A DNA stretch of 12,009 bases, from the NCBI GenBank assembly GCA_937870605.1, contig CALMZW010000076.1, positions 1 to 12,009 on the forward strand, written 5' to 3'. Shown here one piece after another: positions 7,232-12,009 of this stretch. Under the pieces are notes generated by a model. That model made no database searches. It was not told the origin of the DNA and saw only the letters and a program-made list of their open reading frames with translations. A program made the position numbers and the translations under genes. This DNA is from an uncultured Synergistaceae bacterium (GTDB lineage: Bacteria; Synergistota; Synergistia; Synergistales; Aminobacteriaceae). The stretch's first letter is position 1; each line of letters begins with the position of its first letter.

Positions 7232-9726
7232 AGGCTGTGCTCGGTCCGCGCGATGATCTGGTCCTGAACGGGCTTCCCGAGTTCCACGAAGAACGCGCTG
7301 AACCCCGCCACGCGGACGATGAGGTCGCGGTAGAGCTCGGGGCGCGCCTGCGCGTCGCGGAGCATCCGGCCGTCGACGACGTTGAACTGGAGCTGGAAGC
7401 CGTTGCGGTCGAAGTAGCTCTTGATGAGCGACAGGAGCTTCTTCGAGCCCTCGACGCCCCAGATGGTCTTCGGGTGGAACTTCATGTTGTGCAGCCCGCC
7501 CCGGATGCGCGTGTGGTCGATCTTCGACGACGACAGCAGCACCGCGAACGGCCCGTTCACATCCGTTCCGGGATAGGGCGACGTGACGCCGTCGGCGAGC
7601 GCGTCGCCGGCCGAGCGACCGTCCGGCGTGGCGCCGCAGGCCTTCCCGAACGGCGTGTGCGTCGTGATCGCGAGCATCGACGGGTCGTACGGCTCGCCGA
7701 GATAGTTCTTCTGCGCCGCGACGACATCGCAGTACCGGTCGAACAGATCCTCGTAGACGCGGTCCGCCGCGTCGTCGTTGTTGCCCCACTTCGGCGCGTC
7801 GAGCGCGCGCCGCCTGAGGTCGCCGCGCCCCTCCCAGTCCGACAGGCACGCCGCGCGAAGCTCCCCGAACGTGCAGACGCGGTCCTCGTCGACGAGCTTC
7901 CGGACGGCCGCGATCGAGTTGACCGCGTTGACGAGGCCGCTGCTCAGCGTCGTCGGCGTGCCGTTGCAGACGGCCCCTCCGTCGTCGAGGGACTTGCCGC
8001 GCGCGATGCAGTCGCGGACGAGGGCGGACGAGAAGATCAGCGGGCAGGTCTGCCGGTGCGCCGCCATCGCGTAGTTCCAGTAGCGCTGCCAGTTGCCGAT
8101 CGCGTCCCTCATGTGGACCTCGTAGGCCGCGAGAAGCTCGTCCGTGTTCGTCGGGACGGCGGTCGCCGTGAACGCGATGCCGGTCCGCGGATCCACGCCG
8201 CCGTTCATCGCGAGTTCGAGGATCTTGCCGTGGTTGACGAACCCCGCCTGGACGATGCCGTGGCTCATGCCCTCGAGCGTCGGCTCCGTGCAGCCGCCCA
8301 TCGCCGCGTACTTCCGGATCACGGAGAGCGGCGCGCCGCTCTTCTGGAGTTCGTGCTGCGCGAACACCCTGAGGTTGAACCACGCGGGAAAGCCGCACCC
8401 GGTCTTGACGCACTCCGCGGCCTTCAGCAGGAACTCGTCGCTCAGGCCGTCGTCGTACCAGATCGAAAGCGTCGGCTGCGTCGTGCGGCAGTTGATCGCC
8501 GACTGGAGGATCAGCATCGACAGCTCGTTGTCGGCGGGACGGCCGTGTTCGTCCACGCCGCCCAGCATCATGTTCTGGAAGAGGTTCCCCGAGCCGAGCC
8601 CCTCCCACGAGAACGACGCGACGTACTCGATCTCCGTCATCTTGACGCGAAGCGCCTCGAGAAGTTCGAGGACCTCGTCGTTCGATATCCGGCCCGCGTC
8701 GATGTCGCGTTTGTAGTAGGGGTACATATAGCGGTCGAAGCGTCCGGGCGAATACCCGAGGTGCGACCCCTCGATGTGCCCCGCGAGGTAGACGAACCAG
8801 AAGGCCTGAATCGCCTCGCGGAAGTCGCGCGGGGGCTCCGCCGGGACGCGCTCGCACCGCTCCGCGATCGCGAGAAGCTCCGCCTTGCGCGCTTCGTCGC
8901 CTTCGCCCGCCGCCAGGTCGCGCGCGGCGGCCGCATAGTTCCGCGCCCACGCGATCGTCGCTTCGAGCACGCGGACGCACGCGCGCCGGAAGTAGATCCT
9001 CTCGGCCGATTCCCAGTCCGTCACGGAGGCTTCCGCGATCTTCGCGCGGGCCCGGGCGATGACGCCGTTCAGGCCTTCGGCCAGCGCCGTCTCGAAGTCG
9101 AGGACGAAACGCCCCTCGGGGGCCGGGTCGTGCGGCGCGGTGTAGAGCACGGCCTTCCAGCCGTTCTCGATATACGACGCCTGCGGGTAGACGCTCTTCC
9201 AGAGCGCGTCGCCGACATCCTGCATGCACTTTCCCCGGAAGTACTCCGCGCAGCTTTTGAGCGTCTCGCGGTCCTCGTGCGACAGCAGGAACTTGCCGCC
9301 GAAGAACGAATAGCCGCCCTTACCGGAGATCTCTCGCCCCGCGCCGATCCCGCCGCCGGTTCCGAGGTCCGTGACGCTGTCCTGCGCCTCCTGCTCCTCG
9401 TGCCGCAGCTCTCGCAGGACGTAACCGCAGGCGTAGTTGCAATAGGGGATCGCGCCGCGGACGTACCGCGTCTTGCCGCCTGCGAAGGGCTCGCCGTCGC
9501 GGATCGAGGGCGTGAGGTGTTCGAGCGCCCACGCGTGGCACTCGGCGCGGCGCTCGAACGCGTTCATGCCGTCCGTCCTCCGGTGCGCGTCCGTGTAGTG
9601 CCGGATGTACTCCACGTCGACGTAGAGCGGCTCGGAAAGATACCGGTCCCGCATGAGCCGAACGTTCGCCGTCGACGGGGCTCCCGCGATCTCGCGCGAG
9701 ACGGGAACGTCGATCTGTCCGTTCAT
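7228..9726 (-). CDS. Glycyl radical enzyme, PFL2/dehydratase-decarboxylase superfamily, substrate unassigned
   Basis: 832 aa, a full-length glycyl radical enzyme. The thiyl cysteine is C479 in MGGCTEP, with E481 in the Cys-x-Glu arrangement shared by glycerol dehydratase, choline lyase, hydroxyproline dehydratase and arylacetate decarboxylases, and unlike the Cys-Cys of pyruvate formate-lyase. The radical loop is RVAGFSAFF near the C-terminus with radical Gly808; the residue after Gly is Phe where Tyr is usual. EGSHLGYSPGRFDRYMYPYY (319-338) matches the substrate-side GRFDQYMYP region, but the His-Ser that bind the diol in glycerol dehydratase fall on L323-G324, and its Asp at Cys+14 falls on Q493, so a classical diol dehydratase is unlikely. 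An arylacetate-decarboxylase-like or novel reaction remains open. The ATG at 9726 follows AAAGGAGG by 9 bases; the frame upstream to 9819 crosses the promoter. It is transcribed with its activase, 4 bp overlapping. Confidence 0.9.
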   Translation of the reverse strand: MNGQIDVPVSREIAGAPSTANVRLMRDRYLSEPLYVDVEYIRHYTDAHRRTDGMNAFERRAECHAWALEHLTPSIRDGEPFAGGKTRYVRGAIPYCNYACGYVLRELRHEEQEAQDSVTDLGTGGGIGAGREISGKGGYSFFGGKFLLSHEDRETLKSCAEYFRGKCMQDVGDALWKSVYPQASYIENGWKAVLYTAPHDPAPEGRFVLDFETALAEGLNGVIARARAKIAEASVTDWESAERIYFRRACVRVLEATIAWARNYAAAARDLAAGEGDEARKAELLAIAERCERVPAEPPRDFREAIQAFWFVYLAGHIEGSHLGYSPGRFDRYMYPYYKRDIDAGRISNDEVLELLEALRVKMTEIEYVASFSWEGLGSGNLFQNMMLGGVDEHGRPADNELSMLILQSAINCRTTQPTLSIWYDDGLSDEFLLKAAECVKTGCGFPAWFNLRVFAQHELQKSGAPLSVIRKYAAMGGCTEPTLEGMSHGIVQAGFVNHGKILELAMNGGVDPRTGIAFTATAVPTNTDELLAAYEVHMRDAIGNWQRYWNYAMAAHRQTCPLIFSSALVRDCIARGKSLDDGGAVCNGTPTTLSSGLVNAVNSIAAVRKLVDEDRVCTFGELRAACLSDWEGRGDLRRRALDAPKWGNNDDAADRVYEDLFDRYCDVVAAQKNYLGEPYDPSMLAITTHTPFGKACGATPDGRSAGDALADGVTSPYPGTDVNGPFAVLLSSSKIDHTRIRGGLHNMKFHPKTIWGVEGSKKLLSLIKSYFDRNGFQLQFNVVDGRMLRDAQARPELYRDLIVRVAGFSAFFVELGKPVQDQIIARTEHSL

Positions 9727-9742
9727 TTCCAGACGCCTCCTT

Positions 9743-9760
9743 TGAGAAACCGTGAGAAAC
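9743..9760. repeat. Tandem 8-bp direct repeat in the GRE leader
   Basis: TGAGAAAC occurs at 9743-9750 and again at 9753-9760, spaced exactly 10 bp (one helical turn), directly beside the ribosome site of the glycyl radical enzyme gene. It may be a regulator or RNA-binding site. Chance occurrence is possible for an 8-bp repeat. Confidence 0.3.
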
Positions 9761-9790
9761 ATTGCGAAGAGACTGTCGTATCGGACAATA

Positions 9791-9819
9791 ACGCTACAGC
9801 GCGAAGTGTGAGTTGTCAA
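9791..9819 (-). promoter_or_regulatory. Promoter of the glycyl radical enzyme operon
   Basis: On the minus strand a perfect TTGACA (9814-9819), a 17-bp spacer, then TAGCGT (9791-9796), which keeps the three most conserved -10 bases (T1, A2, T6). The expected start near 9784 gives a leader of about 57 nt. A TGTC-N6-GACA inverted repeat (9774-9787) overlaps the start site and could be an operator. The weak -10 under a perfect -35 suggests activator dependence; that is inference. Confidence 0.65.
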
Positions 9820-9821
9820 CG

Positions 9822-9861
9822 AAAAAAGACAGGGGGACGTCCCCGTGAAAGGTCGCCCCCT
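9822..9861 (-). terminator. Intrinsic terminator after the LUD gene
   Basis: On the minus strand AGGGGG(CG)AC pairs with GTCCCCCT across a 13-nt loop, then GTC and a TTTTTT tract (9822-9827). The palindrome GGGGACGTCCCC (9833-9844) gives an alternative fold within the same element. It lies 40 bp past the LUD stop and just before the glycyl radical enzyme promoter, so it separates the two transcription units. Some read-through is possible. Confidence 0.6.
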
Positions 9862-9900
9862 TCATTATGACGAGCGGATTCCGGTGAACAGCGCGTTCCC

Positions 9901-10542
9901 CTAGAACCCCATATCCTCCCCGACGATGACGACGTGCATCTCAGTCGTGTTCGGGCGCTTGCCGATGATCGTCGTGACGTTGCAGATCCGCGTCGGCCCC
10001 TGGCAGTCCATGCACTCTCCGGTCTTCACGCACGGGTTCGGCAGGCCGATCCGGCTGTTGTTCACGGGCGCGGCGACGCTCCGGATGCGTTCCTCCGCGG
10101 CGCCCAAGTCGCGGACGATCTTGTTGATCCCCGCGACGACGATGACCTTTCCGGGCCCGAAGATCATCGCGGCGACGCGGTTGCCCGTCCCGTCGACGTT
10201 CACGAGCTTTCCGTCCATCGTCACGGCGTTCGAGCCGGTCAGGAAGACGTCGCAGGTCAGCTGCGCGCGCCGGATCCGGAGCTTTTCCGCGGCGTCCAGC
10301 CCCGGGGCGTTGTGGTTCAGGATCGTGCAGCCCCGTTCCTTCAGCGTCTCGAGAACCCCGAGTTCCGCGATCGTCCACGACCCGCCCACGCCGACCGTGA
10401 CCGATTCCGGAACCAGCCGCAGGACCTCCGCCGCCGCCTCGGCCTTCGTCGCGCAGTACGCGGCCTGAAAGCCGTTTTTCGTCAGGGCCTCGACGACCCT
10501 CTTCCCCACAACGTCGTGATGCCGCGCTGCATGTTCGTTCAT
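9901..10542 (-). CDS. LUD-domain (DUF162, LutC-like) protein with C-terminal four-cysteine motif
   Basis: 213 aa, a stand-alone LUD domain. The signature LTGSNAVTMDGKLVNVDGTG (101-120), the following FGPGKVIVVAGINKIV, and the earlier GVGGSWTIAELGVLE (51-65) are the conserved cores. The C-terminal part carries C171, C177, C180 and C187 (CX5CX2CX6C), suited to a [4Fe-4S] cluster or zinc; it ends at EDMGF. LUD proteins such as LutC act in lactate oxidation beside LutA and LutB, but neither of those is here and this cysteine-bearing short form is common in anaerobes with no settled function, so a lactate role should not be assumed. The ATG at 10542 follows GGAGG by 11 bases. It is the third gene of a probable PhzF-RidA-LUD unit, 66 bp after RidA, and ends at its own terminator. 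Confidence 0.85.
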   Translation of the reverse strand: MNEHAARHHDVVGKRVVEALTKNGFQAAYCATKAEAAAEVLRLVPESVTVGVGGSWTIAELGVLETLKERGCTILNHNAPGLDAAEKLRIRRAQLTCDVFLTGSNAVTMDGKLVNVDGTGNRVAAMIFGPGKVIVVAGINKIVRDLGAAEERIRSVAAPVNNSRIGLPNPCVKTGECMDCQGPTRICNVTTIIGKRPNTTEMHVVIVGEDMGF

Positions 10543-10608
10543 CCGAAAACGCGCCTCCCTGTTTCGGCCGCCGGAATACCAACGGGGCCGCCTAAGTTTT
10601 CGCCTTCG

Positions 10609-10989
10609 TCACCTCTTATACGCAATGACCTCGATTTCGACAAGGGCGTTCTTCGGGAGCGCGGATACTTCGACGAACGACCTGGCGGGCGGTTCGGACG
10701 TGAAAAACCGGGCGTAGACCTCGTTGACGGCGGCGAACGCGCCCATGTCCGTCGCGAAGACCGTCGCTTTGACGACATCCGTGAGCGAGAGCCCCTCGGC
10801 CGCGAGCAGGGCGCTGACGTTCTTCAGAACCTGTTCCGTCTGCTCCGCGGGGGACGCGCCGACCATGCTCCCGGTCGCGGGGTCGAGCGCGATCTGTCCG
10901 GAACAGAACATGAGATTCCCGGCGACGACCGCCTGGCTGTACGGGCCGACCGCCGCCGGCGCCGTCTGTGTCGCGATGATGCGTTTCAT
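10609..10989 (-). CDS. RidA family (YjgF/YER057c/UK114) enamine/imine deaminase
   Basis: 126 aa, the usual length for the family. RidA enzymes form cytosolic trimers that hydrolyse reactive enamines and imines, such as 2-aminoacrylate released by PLP-dependent dehydratases, to the 2-oxo acid and ammonia. The sequence has the N-terminal AVGPYSQAV (13-21, Tyr17), LMFCSGQIALDP (27-38), and the C-terminal PARSFVEVSALPKNALVEIEVIAY. R103 corresponds to the carboxylate-binding arginine of active RidA, and E118 or E120 to its acidic partner, so it should belong to the active class. The ATG at 10989 is preferred over the GTG at 10998 because GGAGGTGG lies 8 bases before it. It is 41 bp downstream of the PhzF gene and likely co-transcribed with it. 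Confidence 0.9.
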   Translation of the reverse strand: MKRIIATQTAPAAVGPYSQAVVAGNLMFCSGQIALDPATGSMVGASPAEQTEQVLKNVSALLAAEGLSLTDVVKATVFATDMGAFAAVNEVYARFFTSEPPARSFVEVSALPKNALVEIEVIAYKR

Positions 10990-11030
10990 GAAACCCACCT
11001 CCGTTATGGAATATGTTCGGAATGTGCGCC

Positions 11031-11909
11031 CTATGCGCCGAACTCACCGCACGCGACCGGGACGACCGAGCCGCCCACGGTGATCTCGATGTGTCCGTCG
11101 CGCTCGTGCGCGCGCAGGTGAAGCAGCGAGGGGCGGTCGATCTCGTACCCCTGTTCGGCGCGGATGTCGACCTCAGCCTTGCCGAAGTAGCGGCGCCGTA
11201 CCATGTAGCCCGCGAGGCAGCCGCAGCCGCTTCCCGTCGCGGGGTCCTCCGGGATGCCGAGGTAGTCGGCGAACATCCGCACGCTGATGTGGTTCCCCGG
11301 TTCGTGGGGCTCCGGGCAGAAGATCAGGACGTTCTTCGCCCACGTTGTTGCGATGAGCGCGAAGTACGCGTCCCGGTTCGTCCGCGCGCGTTTGAGCGCG
11401 TCGAGCGACCGGAGCGGAACGATGATGTGCGCCAGCCCCGTCGAGACCTCCTCGATCGGGAAGGCCGCGTCGAAATCCGCCTCGTCGAGCCCGAGAACCG
11501 GCGCGAGGCGCGAGGCCGGAAGCTGCGAGCGGAACTCCGGCTCGACCTGGCGCATCCGGTAGACGTCCCGTTCCCCCTCTCGCCCGACCGTGACCGGAAT
11601 CCGTCCCACCTGCATGTCGAGCAATATTTCGTCGGCCTTTCCGCCTTCGAACAGCCGCCGGACGACGTCGGCCGTCCCGAGCGTCGGGTGCCCCGCGAAC
11701 GGGACCTCGTGCGCGGGCGTGAAGATCCGCACGCGGTACGCCCCGTTCGCTTTGTCCGGGTCGATGAATGACGTCTCGGAGTAGTGCATCTCCGCCGCCA
11801 TGTGCTGCATCTCGTCCGCCGTCAGCCCCCGCGAGTCCGTGAAAACCGCGAGCTGGTTGCCCTCGTACGCGCGCTGCGCGAATACGTCCAGAATCTCGAA
11901 CTTCCGCAT
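11031..11909 (-). CDS. PhzF family isomerase (diaminopimelate epimerase fold)
   Basis: 292 aa, a complete PhzF-like protein. The family has two similar half-barrels; PhzF itself isomerises trans-2,3-dihydro-3-hydroxyanthranilate in phenazine synthesis, but most members work elsewhere and have no known substrate. The N-terminus FEILDVFAQRAYEGNQLAVF (4-23) is diagnostic. HYSETSF gives E45, the position of the catalytic acid in PhzF. PFAGHPTLGTA comes near residue 70, and EDPATGSGCGCLAGYM lies in the second half. No other phenazine genes are present, so a phenazine role is unlikely. The ATG at 11909 follows GGAGG by 9 bases; the frame runs on upstream to 12008 but without a better start. It is the first visible gene of a minus-strand unit with RidA and LUD. 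Confidence 0.9.
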   Translation of the reverse strand: MRKFEILDVFAQRAYEGNQLAVFTDSRGLTADEMQHMAAEMHYSETSFIDPDKANGAYRVRIFTPAHEVPFAGHPTLGTADVVRRLFEGGKADEILLDMQVGRIPVTVGREGERDVYRMRQVEPEFRSQLPASRLAPVLGLDEADFDAAFPIEEVSTGLAHIIVPLRSLDALKRARTNRDAYFALIATTWAKNVLIFCPEPHEPGNHISVRMFADYLGIPEDPATGSGCGCLAGYMVRRRYFGKAEVDIRAEQGYEIDRPSLLHLRAHERDGHIEITVGGSVVPVACGEFGA

Positions 11910-11949
11910 GAATGTCCGCCTCCCTGTCGATTGTTCTGTGAACGCCCGA

Positions 11950-11978
11950 ATGCTATCGCCTGCGGGGGGAACCGGAAA
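11950..11978 (-). promoter_or_regulatory. Weak candidate promoter of the PhzF-RidA-LUD unit
   Basis: On the minus strand TTTCCG (11973-11978), a 17-bp spacer, then TAGCAT (11950-11955, 4/6). The -35 match is poor (3/6). The true promoter may be here or beyond the right edge. Confidence 0.22.
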
Positions 11979-12009
11979 CATCCAATCGAAATCGGGTTGA
12001 GCCGACATT

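Noticed and set aside
6311..9229. 972-codon open frame on the minus strand, which would be a long fusion ending in the activase
   Set aside because: Only the last 306 codons (7231-6311) encode recognisable protein. The rest is the glycyl radical enzyme gene read in the wrong frame.
7228..9726. Naming the enzyme glycerol/propanediol dehydratase or choline lyase
   Set aside because: The expected diol ligands are missing by eye, and no microcompartment or alcohol-metabolism genes are nearby.
9727..9819. N-terminal extension of the glycyl radical enzyme by 31 residues
   Set aside because: The extension would be translated from within the -35 element, and the strong AAAGGAGG site belongs to the ATG at 9726.
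7237..9870. 877-codon open frame on the plus strand opposite the glycyl radical enzyme gene
   Set aside because: The product is Arg/Val/Asp-rich with no recognisable domain. It mirrors a high-GC coding frame exactly opposite a clear enzyme gene.
11031..11909. Phenazine biosynthesis role for the PhzF-like gene
   Set aside because: No other phz gene is visible, and most PhzF-family members act outside phenazine synthesis.
1..12009. CRISPR array, insertion sequence, tRNA or rRNA
   Set aside because: I saw no regularly spaced repeats, transposase motifs or terminal inverted repeats, and no cloverleaf or rRNA-like segment in the short gaps.

Overview
The window is a GC-rich, gene-dense bacterial chromosomal segment with eleven protein-coding genes, one of them cut by the left edge. 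The best lineage clue is the cysteine protease at 4615-6246. Its C-terminus (Gly-rich GGGCGLG stretch, hydrophobic segment, Arg-rich end) resembles the Synergist-CTERM sorting signal of Synergistota. Together with the anaerobic enzymes (glycyl radical enzyme, radical SAM activase, Fe-S aldo/keto reductase, Fe-S-type flavoprotein), this suggests a high-GC, anaerobic, amino-acid-fermenting member of that phylum. The assignment is inference; there is no rRNA or tRNA to confirm it.

Left part (1-4615): this is housekeeping and redox metabolism arranged in divergent and convergent single genes. An aldo/keto reductase with two C-terminal [4Fe-4S] motifs (partial) converges on threonine synthase (minus strand) across a shared hairpin terminator. 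Threonine synthase diverges from a flavodoxin-fold reductase with a CX2CX2CX7C motif. That gene converges on a SAM-dependent methyltransferase. A small secreted cupin follows, with a near-consensus promoter and a strong terminator that it shares with the converging protease.

Right part (4615-12009): everything is on the minus strand. In transcription order it holds a PhzF-family isomerase, a RidA-family enamine/imine deaminase and a LUD-domain protein with a four-cysteine motif, then an intrinsic terminator. A new promoter (TTGACA, 17 bp, TAGCGT) precedes a glycyl radical enzyme of 832 aa and its activating enzyme, which overlap by 4 bp. The papain-like protease comes last.

The most interesting object is the glycyl radical enzyme. 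It has the Cys-x-Glu motif and a C-terminal Gly-radical loop, but by eye it lacks the residues that bind the diol in glycerol dehydratase, and the Tyr after the radical Gly is Phe. Its substrate is not assigned. The adjacent RidA, PhzF and LUD genes suggest, as a hypothesis only, a catabolic module whose intermediates include an enamine or imine.
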